The notes: generated from the sequence alone by a model not told the origin. A DNA stretch of 64,000 nucleotides from Gudongella oleilytica (GCF_004101785.1 NZ_CP035130.1:806001-870000); one strand, 5' to 3'. Numbered from the stretch's first letter, positions 23,876 through 32,817 are shown. A program made the numbers and translations.

Positions 23876-25096
23876 ATGACCATACGAACAGGGATCGACA
23901 TAGTCAGTAACAAGAGAATAGAGAAGCTTCTCGAGAAAGGTCGTGACAGCTTCTACAGAAGGATTTTCACTGAAGCAGAGCAGGCTTATCTTGCTGAGAA
24001 GAATCATGATCCAGCTACAGTGGCGGGAATGTTTGCTGCTAAGGAGGCTGTATCAAAGCTTCTTGGCACCGGAATCGGGCCAATAGGTTGGCGGGATATG
24101 GAAATACTCCACGAGGATGGCGGAAGGCCATACCTTGCTCCTTCGCGGGCTCTTTATGCTGCAATGGAAGTGATGGGAATCAGCGATATTGAGCTATCGA
24201 TATCGAACGAGGAGGAGTTTTCAGTGGCATCAGGGATGGGATATGTTGAAGGGTCGTTAAGGATACCTGACAATATGCCCTTCAGGCTACCCAGGAGACC
24301 GTTTGATTCTCATAAGGGCGACTTTGGGAGGATAGGTGTTATAGGTGGAAGCCATGGGATGCTTGGAGCGGTATATCTGGCTTCATATGGAGCTTTGAGA
24401 ACAGGAGCAGGCATCGTATATGCAATACTGGAAAAGGAGCTGGCAAGGGTTTTCGCTGCAAAGACAATAGAGGTGATTGTCAAGGAAGCAGATGATCCAT
24501 ATGTTTACAGACAAGCTATGGACCCCCTTGATGTCCTTATACTTGGACCAGGCCTTGGAACTGGAAAGAGGCAGAGGGAATTGGTGGAGGACAGCCTTCT
24601 TTATTTCCAGAAGCCCATTGTTGTAGATGCTGACGGATTAAATATTCTTTCAGACAATCCGTCGTTGCTCAGGCATAGGAACTCGCCTGCAATCGTAACT
24701 CCGCACCCCGGTGAAATGGGAAGGCTGCTGAGGATCTCAACTGAAGAGATACAAAAGGACAGAGAAGCAGCAGCTAAAAAGTTTTCTTCGGCCTATGGAG
24801 TCATAACAGTTCTAAAGGGTCACAGAACAATAGTCACCGATGGTGAAAGACTATACCTGAACGAGACTGGGAACCCGGGAATGGCAACAGCAGGAAGCGG
24901 AGATGTGCTGTCCGGTGTCGCCGGAAGCCTTTTAGCTCAGCTCGATGACCCATATGAAGCCGCGGTCTTAGCAGTATGTATCCACGGAATTGCAGGGGAT
25001 CTGGCGAGAAAATCAAAAGGTGAATACGGCATGATAGCATCTGATATTCTTGAGAACATTCCTCGTGCTGCAGAGTCACTCATATTAAAGGAATAA
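23876..25096 (+). CDS. Fusion of holo-ACP synthase and NAD(P)H-hydrate dehydratase (AcpS-NnrD)
   Basis: A 406-residue two-domain protein. Residues 1 to about 122 are AcpS: TIRTGIDIVSNKRIEKLL with the first magnesium aspartate, FAAKEAVSKLLGTGIG with the catalytic glutamate/lysine, and VASGMG near the end. Residues about 140-406 are the NnrD (CARKD, ribokinase-like) domain: FGRIGVIGGSHGMLGA, LGPGLGTG, VDADGLNIL, TPHPGEMGRL, VLKGHRTIV and GNPGMATAGSGDVLSG. The usual NnrE epimerase half is absent. AGGAGG before ATG 23876 gives the start. AcpS adds the phosphopantetheine arm to ACP; NnrD repairs hydrated NAD(P)H. The acpS-alr-mazEF order matches Bacillus. A terminator follows at 25124. Confidence 0.88.
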   Translation: MTIRTGIDIVSNKRIEKLLEKGRDSFYRRIFTEAEQAYLAEKNHDPATVAGMFAAKEAVSKLLGTGIGPIGWRDMEILHEDGGRPYLAPSRALYAAMEVMGISDIELSISNEEEFSVASGMGYVEGSLRIPDNMPFRLPRRPFDSHKGDFGRIGVIGGSHGMLGAVYLASYGALRTGAGIVYAILEKELARVFAAKTIEVIVKEADDPYVYRQAMDPLDVLILGPGLGTGKRQRELVEDSLLYFQKPIVVDADGLNILSDNPSLLRHRNSPAIVTPHPGEMGRLLRISTEEIQKDREAAAKKFSSAYGVITVLKGHRTIVTDGERLYLNETGNPGMATAGSGDVLSGVAGSLLAQLDDPYEAAVLAVCIHGIAGDLARKSKGEYGMIASDILENIPRAAESLILKE

Positions 25097-25123
25097 GTAA
25101 ACATATAACTCTAACTTAAAAAC

Positions 25124-25158
25124 AGAAGGCCTTGTGAAGGAATAAGGCTTTCTTTTTA
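25124..25158 (+). terminator. Terminator after acpS-nnrD fusion
   Basis: AGAAGGCCTT and AAGGCTTTCT pair (one G-U) around a ten-base loop, followed by five T. Confidence 0.8.
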
Positions 25159-25203
25159 TTAGGTTGAGATTTAGCAAAAAAACAATATAAATAGTTGAAA
25201 CCC

Positions 25204-25212
25204 TGATATAAT
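25204..25212 (+). promoter_or_regulatory. Extended -10 promoter of alr
   Basis: TGATATAAT (TGn-TATAAT) lies 34 bases before the alr start. TTGAAA at 25194 is too close to act as a -35, so the extended -10 is the main signal. Confidence 0.5.
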
Positions 25213-25245
25213 ATACTCAGGAATACTAAATTCAAGGAGGTTGCC

Positions 25246-26421
25246 ATGGAGAGGACAACAAATATAAGACCAACCTATGTAGAGGTAAATTTGGACAATC
25301 TGGCTCATAATTACACTGAGATTCGAAGGATCGTCAGAAAGGAAACGGAGATAATGCCTGTAATAAAAGCTAATGGCTATGGCCATGGGGCCATTGAACT
25401 GGCTAAGCTATATACAGCTTTGGGAGTAAATCGTTTGGCCGTATCTCTCTTGAACGAGGCAATCGAGTTGAGAAGGGCTGGGATCGATAAGCCAATACTG
25501 ATCCTCAACTTTACTCCTGGTTACCAGATGATAGATGTAGCAGCAAATGATCTTACTCAGGCAATCTACAGATATGAGGATGCGGTTGCTCTTTCAGAGG
25601 CGGCTTTGGAGATGGATAAGAAGCTTAAGATACACATAAAGCTCGACACGGGGATGAGCAGGATAGGGTTCCTGCCCTCAGAGGATGCTATTGATAACAT
25701 CCTTAAGATCAGTCAGCTTCCAAATCTTGAGATCGAAGGGATATTCACCCATTTTGCCAAGTCCGACGAATCCGACAAAAGCTTCACAAGATTACAGTTC
25801 GACAGATTTATGAGGATGATCGAAGCATTGGAGAATAAAGGGCTTTTCATACCCCTAAAGCATATATCCAATTCGTCAGCGATAATCGACTTGCCTGAAT
25901 ACAACCTTGATATAGTAAGACCTGGAATAATACTTTACGGATACTATCCCTCTGATGAGGTCAATAAGGAAAGGATAGAATTGAGGCCTGCGATGACCTT
26001 GAGAACTGTGGTATCAAATATCAAAACACTTCCTGCTGGGACCGGCATCAGCTATAACCACGTTTACTCCACTCCGGCTGAAGCGAGGATCGCTACAGTA
26101 CCAATCGGGTATGCCGATGGCTATCCAAGGACGCTGACCGGTAGAGGACAGGTTTTTGTGGCAGGGAAAAGAGTGACTATTGAACCAAGGATATGTATGG
26201 ATCAGATGATGTTTGATGCTACTGGGCTTGGAGATGTCAAGGTTGGTGACGAAGTAATCTACTTTGGGTATGGAAACAAAGACTGGCCTTCAGTCGATGA
26301 AGTGGCAAAGACCTTTGGAACCATCAACTATGAAATCATATGCATGATGGGAAGAAGACTTCCAAGAGTTTATATCAAAGACGGCAGAGTAATTAAGACA
26401 CTGGACTATCTTCTTGATTAA
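25246..26421 (+). CDS. alr: Alanine racemase
   Basis: A 391-residue PLP enzyme making D-alanine for peptidoglycan. MPVIKANGYGHGAIELA contains the PLP lysine, HIKLDTGMSRIGF is the barrel signature, and RICMDQMMFDATG in the C-terminal domain follows the second catalytic tyrosine region (ISYNHVYSTPAEARIATVPIGYADGYPR). AAGGAGG sits before ATG 25246. Length is normal. It lies between the acpS fusion and mazEF as in Bacillus, but has its own promoter and a separate promoter follows it. Confidence 0.94.
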   Translation: MERTTNIRPTYVEVNLDNLAHNYTEIRRIVRKETEIMPVIKANGYGHGAIELAKLYTALGVNRLAVSLLNEAIELRRAGIDKPILILNFTPGYQMIDVAANDLTQAIYRYEDAVALSEAALEMDKKLKIHIKLDTGMSRIGFLPSEDAIDNILKISQLPNLEIEGIFTHFAKSDESDKSFTRLQFDRFMRMIEALENKGLFIPLKHISNSSAIIDLPEYNLDIVRPGIILYGYYPSDEVNKERIELRPAMTLRTVVSNIKTLPAGTGISYNHVYSTPAEARIATVPIGYADGYPRTLTGRGQVFVAGKRVTIEPRICMDQMMFDATGLGDVKVGDEVIYFGYGNKDWPSVDEVAKTFGTINYEIICMMGRRLPRVYIKDGRVIKTLDYLLD

Positions 26422-26435
26422 TTAATTCCAATCAG

Positions 26436-26465
26436 TTGACACGGATTTTCTTGAGGGGATATAAT
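26436..26465 (+). promoter_or_regulatory. Promoter of the mazEF module
   Basis: TTGACA (26436-26441), an 18-base spacer and TATAAT (26460-26465). Both hexamers are consensus. TSS expected near 26472. Confidence 0.8.
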
Positions 26466-26513
26466 TGAATTGACCCTATATCTTTGAGGATAGATGAAAG
26501 GGGGGTGGCAGGA

Positions 26514-26747
26514 ATGGATAAAAGAGACCCAGGTCTCCCAATGGTTGTAGAAAGCAATAAGGACCTCTTCGACAAGCTGGCAGCGCTGTGTAATTGCAGC
26601 GAATACCATTGCAGCAAGTACAGGGAGTTCATGAAGGCTTATCTGGATGTGTACCAGCTTAATGTTACCCTCTCAGAGATGGGCTTTGAGCAGGACATGT
26701 CTGACCTGGCAAGCTATGAGAGCACCTTGAGGTACGAGATCATATGA
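26514..26747 (+). CDS. Divergent MazE/EndoAI-like antitoxin (candidate)
   Basis: A 77-residue protein in the antitoxin position, overlapping mazF by four bases. The N-terminal part ([16 protein letters not shown], ...[12 protein letters not shown]) aligns loosely in length with the ribbon-helix-helix domain of EndoAI, but the basic DNA-binding strand is not recognisable and two cysteines (CNCSEYHC) replace part of it. The C-terminal part ([22 protein letters not shown]) resembles the toxin-wrapping tail of clostridial EndoAI homologues. GGGGGGTGG is the likely ribosome site for ATG 26514. It probably neutralises MazF; whether it binds DNA is doubtful. Identification rests mainly on gene position. 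Confidence 0.6.
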   Translation: MDKRDPGLPMVVESNKDLFDKLAALCNCSEYHCSKYREFMKAYLDVYQLNVTLSEMGFEQDMSDLASYESTLRYEII

Positions 26748-27094
26748 TAGTAAAAAGAGGAGATATATATTACGCAGATCTAAGTCCCGTTATTGGCTCT
26801 GAGCAAGGTGGTGTAAGGCCGATCCTGGTAGTTCAGAATGATGTTGGCAACAAGTACAGCCCCACTATAATCGTAGCTGCCATCACCTCCCAGATCAATA
26901 AGGCCAGACTGCCAACCCACATAGAGATCACAGGACCGGATTTTGGGCTTCCTAAAGATTCCGTGGTTCTCCTGGAGCAAATAAGAACAATAGATAAGAA
27001 AAGACTCAGAGAAAAAATAGGGAAATTTGACGAGGATATGATGAGAAAGGTCGATGAAGCCTTAAGGATAAGCATCGGCCTTGGAAATTACTGA
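26744..27094 (+). CDS. mazF: MazF/NdoA family endoribonuclease toxin
   Basis: A 116-residue PemK/MazF toxin that cuts mRNA at short sequence motifs. The N-terminus [31 protein letters not shown] and the middle [22 protein letters not shown] match the NdoA group, including the conserved arginine in GGVRP and the serine/threonine in [19 protein letters not shown] is also typical. Start ATG overlaps the antitoxin stop (ATGA). Cleavage specificity in the close Bacillus relative is UACAU, but cannot be assumed here. A long hairpin terminator ends the module. Confidence 0.93.
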   Translation: MIVKRGDIYYADLSPVIGSEQGGVRPILVVQNDVGNKYSPTIIVAAITSQINKARLPTHIEITGPDFGLPKDSVVLLEQIRTIDKKRLREKIGKFDEDMMRKVDEALRISIGLGNY

Positions 27095-27140
27095 ATATCC
27101 TCCTACATATGAGCAGGCAGCCACTAAGAGGGCAGAGCCG

Positions 27141-27181
27141 GCACAAAAAAATGAGCATTTCTGATGCTTATTTTTTTGTGC
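27141..27181. terminator. Long A/T-flanked terminator after mazF
   Basis: GCACAAAAAAATGAGCAT and ATGCTTATTTTTTTGTGC form an 18-pair stem with one G-U and a five-base loop. The seven-T tract is inside the right arm. Confidence 0.8.
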
Positions 27182-27245
27182 TGTAGTATAATGTAAGATG
27201 GTTAGTTATGTGGCTTGATCAAATATTGAATAAAGGGGAGTCCTT

Positions 27246-27713
27246 ATGAAATTCAAAAGAACCACAGCAGCTCTTGGGATAGTTTTGGCACTGGCAGCTA
27301 CAGGAATGGCTTATTCAGAGCCTGGAACCGAGTCTGATCCTTTGATTTCACTTAGCTACCTTGAGGAAAGGCTGGACGAGTTGAAGGATTATATAGATTC
27401 AAAGGTTGGAAGTACCGGGGAACAGGTTCCTTCGATCCCGTCGGACAACAGTCTTGCTGTCGTTGAGCTATTTAACGGTCAGATGCTCATTGGAGATGCA
27501 GGCAGTGAAATAATTCTTAGAAGCGGGTCGGCAACTGCTATCACAAGCCCTTCAGGTGGACTGTCAGATGTTACTGCAGGTACTGACATTGCAGAAGGAA
27601 AACCCATACCTGCCAATCACCTGTTGATTATTCCAAGAAGTGACGGCAGAGGGATATTTGTTACCAAAAACAGTACCTTCGTTATGGTGCGAGGAGGCTA
27701 TACCATAAGGTAG
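27246..27713 (+). CDS. Secreted hypothetical protein with signal peptide
   Basis: A 155-residue protein with an N-terminal signal peptide (KRTTAALGIVLALAATGMAYS) likely cleaved at about residue 23. The mature part has YSEPGTESDPLISLSYLEERL, a short coiled coil (LEERLDELKDYID), a proline-rich linker and a C-terminal beta domain with GQMLIGDAGSEIILRSGSAT and GGYTIR. Similar secreted proteins (EPGSSSDPLV...SYV) are recalled from many Firmicutes as hypotheticals; no function is known. GGGGAG is the ribosome site and TATAAT at 27187 a candidate -10. It stands just before the polysaccharide cluster and may belong to the envelope, but this is only position. Confidence 0.65.
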   Translation: MKFKRTTAALGIVLALAATGMAYSEPGTESDPLISLSYLEERLDELKDYIDSKVGSTGEQVPSIPSDNSLAVVELFNGQMLIGDAGSEIILRSGSATAITSPSGGLSDVTAGTDIAEGKPIPANHLLIIPRSDGRGIFVTKNSTFVMVRGGYTIR

Positions 27714-27738
27714 GCTACATACATTGGAGGATAAGATA

Positions 27739-29010
27739 ATGAGAAATCGTATAACAGTAGTTGGTCTTGGATATATTGGCCTTCCCACAGCTGCAGTGAT
27801 GGCTGCCGCCGGGATGGAGGTAATCGGATACGACCTTAACCCGAGGGTTGTGGAAGCGTTGAATAAGGGTGAAATAATAATCGAAGAGCCAGGTCTTGGC
27901 CAACTGGTCAAGGAAATGGTCGGGCAGGGAAGGCTGCGCGGTATATCCAGCCTCGAATCATCAGATGTCTTCATAATTTCTGTACCTACTCCCATAAATG
28001 CGGACAAAACTGCCGATATGAGCTTTGTAAGATCGGCAGCAAGGGCTGTTGCTCAGGTGGTTGCCAAAGGGAACGCCGTAGTACTTGAATCCACATCGCC
28101 ACCGGGAGCCACGGAGGATATCGTTGCTGAAGAGCTTAAGGCCTCCGGGCTTAAGATCGGTGAAGAAATTTTTGTGGCGCATACTCCTGAACGGGTTTTA
28201 CCTGGAAGGATACTTATAGAGCTGGTTGAGAATGACAGGATAATTGGCGGAATAAATGCTGAATCCACTGAGGTGGTGAAAGAGATTTATCAACGTTTTG
28301 TTAAAGGCAGCATATACACCACAGATTCCAGAACCGCAGAGATGTGCAAACTCATGGAAAATACCTTTAGAGATGTCAATATTGCTCTCGCGAATGAACT
28401 GGCCATATTATCTGAAAAAATGGGAATAAACGCCTGGGAGGTAATAAAGCTTGCCAACAAGCATCCCAGAGTAAACCTTCATATGCCGGGTCCTGGTGTT
28501 GGAGGTCATTGTATAGCCGTAGATCCATGGTTCGTAATTGAAGGTCAACCGGAGGGAAAGCTGATCAGGCAGGCAAGGGATAGAAACGACGGAATGCCGC
28601 TGCATGTCCTCCAGACGATCAGGGACCTGACGAAGGGAATAGATACACCTAAGGTTGCGATCTTCGGAGTTACCTACAAGCCGGATGTGGACGATACAAG
28701 GGAGAGTCCGATCATGAAGCTGGTAGAGATGCTTGTCCGGGAGAAAAACTATGAGGTGGCTATCCATGATCCCCACGTAGATGATGCAATTTTCAAGTAT
28801 GGTGAGCTTAAAAAACCAACAGCTCTGGAAGCGGCAGATGGGGCTGATCTGTTTGTGCTTGCTGTAAACCATTCAGAATACCTTAGACTTGATTTTGAGG
28901 AAATCGGAAAGGTCATGAGAACCAGGCAAATCTACGATACAAGGAATTTTCTTGGAGGCGCTGGGCTCGAAGCTCTGGGCTTCAAGGTACTACTTTTAGG
29001 CAGGGGATAG
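27739..29010 (+). CDS. wecC: UDP-N-acetyl-D-mannosamine dehydrogenase (WecC-like)
   Basis: A 423-residue NAD-dependent nucleotide-sugar dehydrogenase. ITVVGLGYIGLPTAAVMAAA is the NAD-binding Rossmann loop, ESTSPPGATED the conserved stretch near the sugar site, and MPGPGVGGHCIAVDPWF contains the catalytic cysteine; the CIAVDPWF form is typical of the ManNAc-type rather than the UDP-glucose enzymes. It turns UDP-ManNAc into UDP-ManNAcA, a building block of secondary wall polymers. TGGAGG eight bases before ATG 27739 sets the start. First gene of the polysaccharide cluster. Confidence 0.87.
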   Translation: MRNRITVVGLGYIGLPTAAVMAAAGMEVIGYDLNPRVVEALNKGEIIIEEPGLGQLVKEMVGQGRLRGISSLESSDVFIISVPTPINADKTADMSFVRSAARAVAQVVAKGNAVVLESTSPPGATEDIVAEELKASGLKIGEEIFVAHTPERVLPGRILIELVENDRIIGGINAESTEVVKEIYQRFVKGSIYTTDSRTAEMCKLMENTFRDVNIALANELAILSEKMGINAWEVIKLANKHPRVNLHMPGPGVGGHCIAVDPWFVIEGQPEGKLIRQARDRNDGMPLHVLQTIRDLTKGIDTPKVAIFGVTYKPDVDDTRESPIMKLVEMLVREKNYEVAIHDPHVDDAIFKYGELKKPTALEAADGADLFVLAVNHSEYLRLDFEEIGKVMRTRQIYDTRNFLGGAGLEALGFKVLLLGRG

Positions 29011-29011
29011 A

Positions 29012-30289
29012 ATGTATAAAGCTCTTATTATCGCAAATGAATTCCCTCCAATGGGGGGAGCAGGAGTCCAGAGGACGACCAAGTTCGTCAAATACCTAAG
29101 GGATTTTGATATAGAGCCTGTGGTTCTAACTAAGGACCATCCTGGAGGGCTTACTGATGGCACGCTTTTAAATGACATCCCTTCTGGAGTGAGCATCCAT
29201 AGATTGAAGGCCTATGACACTGTAAACAGGAAAGGGGTAATGAGGCTCCCGATGAAATTCATTGGCACGAGAATACTATCTCCTGACTCTGAATATTTCT
29301 GGTATAAATTCAACAGAAAAAGAGCCGAGAAAATAGTAAGGGAAGAGCAGATAGACTGTATATATACAACCTCGTTTCCATACAGCTCACACCTTTTAGG
29401 TCTGCATCTTAAGAGGATGTTTCCTGAAATTCCCTGGATATGCGACTTTAGGGACGAGTGGACCAACAATCCCTATCATCTTGACAGTATATACAAGAAA
29501 ATCAAGCTGAAGATGGAGAAACGAAAGGAGTTTGAGGTTACCTCGAATTGTGATTTCTTCATAACAAACACTCCGCTGATGCTTAAGGGCTTCATTAGCG
29601 ACGATCCTTCCCTTGCAGAGAAATCTGTGTTCATTCCCAACGGGTATGACGAGGATGACTTCAGGGATTCTGAAGACCGGAGAGACGGTGGGGAAAGGTT
29701 CGTGATAACCTACACCGGCTCACTTTACGGCCGGAGAAACCTTGATGAATTTATGGAAGGGCTCAGGGCTGCCATAGATAGAGGTCACATCAGGGTTGAC
29801 AAGCTGGAAATAAGGATCGTGGGGAATATCTACGAAAAGGTAGTTAACTCATATGCTGAGAAGTATGGTCTTAAGGATTCAATAAGATCCTACGGATATC
29901 TCCCTCATAAGGAGAGCATCCAGATGCTGTTCAACTCAGACGTTATTCTTCTGGTTATAGGAAAAGGTAAGGGATCGAGGAATTTCTATACGGGGAAGAT
30001 ATTTGAATATATAAGAGCCAACAGACCTATATTGGCAATAGTTCCAAAAGATGGAGTTGCAGCTGATGTGATCTACGAAACCAATACCGGGAAGGTAGTT
30101 GATCCTGAGGATATAGAAGGGGTCACAGCAGTTCTTTCAGAGCTTTATAAGGAATGGGCTGAAGGAAGGATAAGCCATGATCCCAACTGGTCTGAAATAG
30201 AGAAATACAGCCGGAAAAAGCAAACTGAAGCACTTTCTGATATATTTAAAAATGTGATCGAAATGGCGGCAGAGAGGAGTAGGAAATGA
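29012..30289 (+). CDS. Glycosyltransferase, GT4-like
   Basis: A 425-residue two-domain GT-B glycosyltransferase. NEFPPMGGAGVQRTTKFVKYL at the N-terminus is the glycine-rich acceptor-side loop of GT4 proteins. The second domain has VFIPNGYDEDDF, ITYTGSLYGRRNLDEFMEGL and FEYIRANRPILAIVP (nucleotide-sugar site). It starts one base after wecC, in the same operon, and overlaps the next gene by four bases. The sugar and acceptor are unknown; assembly of the wall polysaccharide repeat is likely from context. Confidence 0.8.
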   Translation: MYKALIIANEFPPMGGAGVQRTTKFVKYLRDFDIEPVVLTKDHPGGLTDGTLLNDIPSGVSIHRLKAYDTVNRKGVMRLPMKFIGTRILSPDSEYFWYKFNRKRAEKIVREEQIDCIYTTSFPYSSHLLGLHLKRMFPEIPWICDFRDEWTNNPYHLDSIYKKIKLKMEKRKEFEVTSNCDFFITNTPLMLKGFISDDPSLAEKSVFIPNGYDEDDFRDSEDRRDGGERFVITYTGSLYGRRNLDEFMEGLRAAIDRGHIRVDKLEIRIVGNIYEKVVNSYAEKYGLKDSIRSYGYLPHKESIQMLFNSDVILLVIGKGKGSRNFYTGKIFEYIRANRPILAIVPKDGVAADVIYETNTGKVVDPEDIEGVTAVLSELYKEWAEGRISHDPNWSEIEKYSRKKQTEALSDIFKNVIEMAAERSRK

Positions 30290-30747
30290 AAAGAAAATGG
30301 AATTGGGTCGACACCCTTGTAATTGTCCTGATTGCAGCAGCGATAATTGTGTTTTTCAACAGGGACAGAGTAGCAGGAGGAGTTGCACCGACAAATAGAA
30401 GGAACATAACCTTTACTGTAGAAGCAAAGAAGCTCCCAAGGGATCTGGTCACAGAGCTTAAGACAGGCGACCAGATATTCTCACAGTACAAGCTGCAGAA
30501 CGCATATATAACTGAGATAAATGTCAAACCTACTGTTAAGTCATTAATTGCTGACGATGGTACTATTAAGACATACGATGACGAAGAGGAAATGGTTCTG
30601 GAGGCAACTATCGATGCCGAGGTCCTGTCCAGCGGACCATATCTGGACCTTGGCGGACAGGAAATCAAGGTAGGTCTCCAATTCATCCTTAAGACGATTG
30701 ATGTCGAAGTCACGTCTGACATAAAGCATATCGAGGTGAAGCCATGA
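30286..30747 (+). CDS. DUF4330 family membrane-anchored protein (first of two)
   Basis: A 153-residue protein with one N-terminal transmembrane helix (WVDTLVIVLIAAAIIVFF) and an extracytoplasmic domain. The layout and segments such as FTVEAKKLPRDLVTELKTGDQIF fit DUF4330, a family found in Firmicutes and cyanobacteria next to polysaccharide genes. No enzyme motif is visible. Its start overlaps the glycosyltransferase stop (ATGA), and it overlaps the second DUF4330 gene in the same way, so the set is translationally coupled. Possible role: structural partner in export or ligation of the polymer. Confidence 0.7.
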   Translation: MKRKWNWVDTLVIVLIAAAIIVFFNRDRVAGGVAPTNRRNITFTVEAKKLPRDLVTELKTGDQIFSQYKLQNAYITEINVKPTVKSLIADDGTIKTYDDEEEMVLEATIDAEVLSSGPYLDLGGQEIKVGLQFILKTIDVEVTSDIKHIEVKP

Positions 30748-31238
30748 AGATGATAAATAAGGAAGGCAAGGTATTTAATAAGATCAACATCCTGGATCTT
30801 GTTTTTGTGGCTGCGATTGCATTTCTGATATTTTTGTCTGTTATAAAGATAATGGGCAAGGACCTTGACGACATAAGCCTTGATTCACAGATAAGGACTA
30901 TCGAGGCAGAGGTTTCCGTAGTAATGGATAAAGGCTACCTGGATACAATAAGGATAGGCGACAGACTTGGCGAAACAAAGCAGCATCTGGATGCCTATGT
31001 GGAAAGTGTTGAAATTGAGCCAGTTAAAGTCACTAATGTAGATTCTGACGGAAACCCGGTAGTTTCTGTGGATCCCTTGAAGGAAAAGGCAAAGGTGGTT
31101 TTCAAGGCGACAATTCCGTTTGAAAGCAACAGCTATAAACTTGGAAAGCAGGAGCTTAGACAAGGTAAGATAATTTTTCTTGAGTCTGATTTTTACAGAT
31201 ATTTTGCACAAATCGAAAGTATTAAGGTTGTGGATTGA
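30744..31238 (+). CDS. DUF4330 family membrane-anchored protein (second of two)
   Basis: A 164-residue paralogue-like protein. The N-terminus MINKEGKVFNKINILDLVFV is the typical DUF4330 start, followed by one transmembrane helix and an outer domain with repeated ...VFKATIPFESNSYKLGKQELRQG. The two tandem copies are only weakly alike, so they may form a heteromer. ATG overlaps the upstream stop by four bases. The next gene starts two bases after its stop. Function unknown. Confidence 0.7.
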   Translation: MKMINKEGKVFNKINILDLVFVAAIAFLIFLSVIKIMGKDLDDISLDSQIRTIEAEVSVVMDKGYLDTIRIGDRLGETKQHLDAYVESVEIEPVKVTNVDSDGNPVVSVDPLKEKAKVVFKATIPFESNSYKLGKQELRQGKIIFLESDFYRYFAQIESIKVVD

Positions 31239-31239
31239 C

Positions 31240-32817
31240 ATGAACGTTAAAAATGCTATCAAGGGGAGCTACCTCTTCTACCTTTTAGGAAGACTTGGAT
31301 ATGTAGCATCTAACAGCAGGATATTCAATATAAGCCTGAATCAGGGGAATAGACTGAAGGATACCGGGAAGAGGAGCTGGATGGAGTCCAGTGCCTTTTA
31401 CAGGCTGATGGAGTGGGTTGACTCCATTCTTCAAAAGGTGGATAAATGGCTTAATAAGGCACTTTCTGAGAGCATGACGATGAGCTGGATCGTTGCTGGC
31501 AGGAGGAAGTCAATAAAAACCAGAGAAAGTGCTGTGCTGTCCTCAAGCGTCCTGGCAGGTGCACTGACTCGGATTGTCAGATCCATTGGCTTTTCTGATC
31601 TGCTTGCAGTATCCATCGGATTCTATATGGTGATAGACTATGTTGTAAGGAGACTTCCAGGGATATCGGCTATTGGATCTGTCTGGGATGAGCTTCTGCT
31701 TTTATTCGTAGTATTCTACGTGGTGCTGACGAGAGTTAGAAGTAACGGGAAGATCAGACTTAATCTAACGCCTATGGACCTGCCTGTTCTGATCTATCTT
31801 ATTATAGGTATAACCCATGTTTTTATAAGAGCACTTGACCTGAGTGTGGCAATAGAAGGCTTCAGAGCCGTATTCCAGCATATATTATGGTATTTTGCCG
31901 CAACGCAGCTCATAAGAGATGAGGACACTGCCGGGAAGGTAGTTGATGGGATGATCCTTATGGGGCTTTTTCTCGGTCTTCATGCAATTTATCAATATGT
32001 TATGAAGGTGCCTATGCCAGGGAACTGGGTCGATACTGCTGAAAATATAACTACAAGGGCTTATTCTATAATTGGAAGCCCAAACATCCTGGGAGTGATA
32101 TTCGTTTTGTTCATAAATATAACCATGGCAAGAGCATTGTCCTCCAAGGGATGGAAACACAGGGTATACTATGGCGGATCAGCTCTTATAATGCTCGCAG
32201 GGTTATTATTTACAATGTCCCGAGGAGCATGGCTTGCATTTGCATTCGGAGTAGGTATATTTACTCTAATACTGGTTCCAAAGCTAATAATACCGCTTTC
32301 TGGTGTGGGAGCAGGTTTTGTTCTTTTTGGAGGAACCTTGAGTGAAAGGCTTTTATATATGATGTCGCCTGTTTATCTTATGAAGTCTGCAGCAGGGGGA
32401 AGGCTGTACAGATGGGCTATTGGTTACGAACTATGGACCAGGAACAAGCTCTTTGGAGTAGGATTGGGGCGGTTTGGAGGAGCTGTTGCCATCAACAACA
32501 GACTGGCACCCTTCTATCTTGATAATTATTATCTGAAGACACTGGTTGAAATGGGGATTTATGGAGTAGCGGGCTTATTATTTGTAATAATATGCTTTAT
32601 TGTATCCTCCTTGAGGGCCATAGGGAATCAACACTCCATTAAGGGAAGAATAATGACCATAGGTCTATTCTCTGGTGCAATGGGAGTTCTTGCACAGAAT
32701 TTTGTTGAGAATATCTTTGAGGTACCGGGCATGGTCGTTTACTTCTGGCTTACTGTGGCACTTATAAACGCCTATGGAAAATTTAGAAATGTGGAGGCAG
32801 AAGGAAGGGGAAATTGA
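31240..32817 (+). CDS. O-antigen ligase/polymerase-like membrane protein
   Basis: A 525-residue polytopic protein with about ten to twelve hydrophobic helices after a soluble N-terminal region of roughly 110 residues. The large loop and the stretch TRAYSIIGSPNILG, FTMSRGAWLAFAFGVG and GYELWTRNKLFGVGLGRFGG match the Wzy_C/RfaL (O-antigen ligase) domain. In Gram-positives such proteins polymerise or ligate cell-surface polysaccharides. ATG 31240 follows the previous stop by one base with a weak ribosome site, implying coupling. The unusual N-terminal extension has no recognised motif. Confidence 0.8.
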   Translation: MNVKNAIKGSYLFYLLGRLGYVASNSRIFNISLNQGNRLKDTGKRSWMESSAFYRLMEWVDSILQKVDKWLNKALSESMTMSWIVAGRRKSIKTRESAVLSSSVLAGALTRIVRSIGFSDLLAVSIGFYMVIDYVVRRLPGISAIGSVWDELLLLFVVFYVVLTRVRSNGKIRLNLTPMDLPVLIYLIIGITHVFIRALDLSVAIEGFRAVFQHILWYFAATQLIRDEDTAGKVVDGMILMGLFLGLHAIYQYVMKVPMPGNWVDTAENITTRAYSIIGSPNILGVIFVLFINITMARALSSKGWKHRVYYGGSALIMLAGLLFTMSRGAWLAFAFGVGIFTLILVPKLIIPLSGVGAGFVLFGGTLSERLLYMMSPVYLMKSAAGGRLYRWAIGYELWTRNKLFGVGLGRFGGAVAINNRLAPFYLDNYYLKTLVEMGIYGVAGLLFVIICFIVSSLRAIGNQHSIKGRIMTIGLFSGAMGVLAQNFVENIFEVPGMVVYFWLTVALINAYGKFRNVEAEGRGN

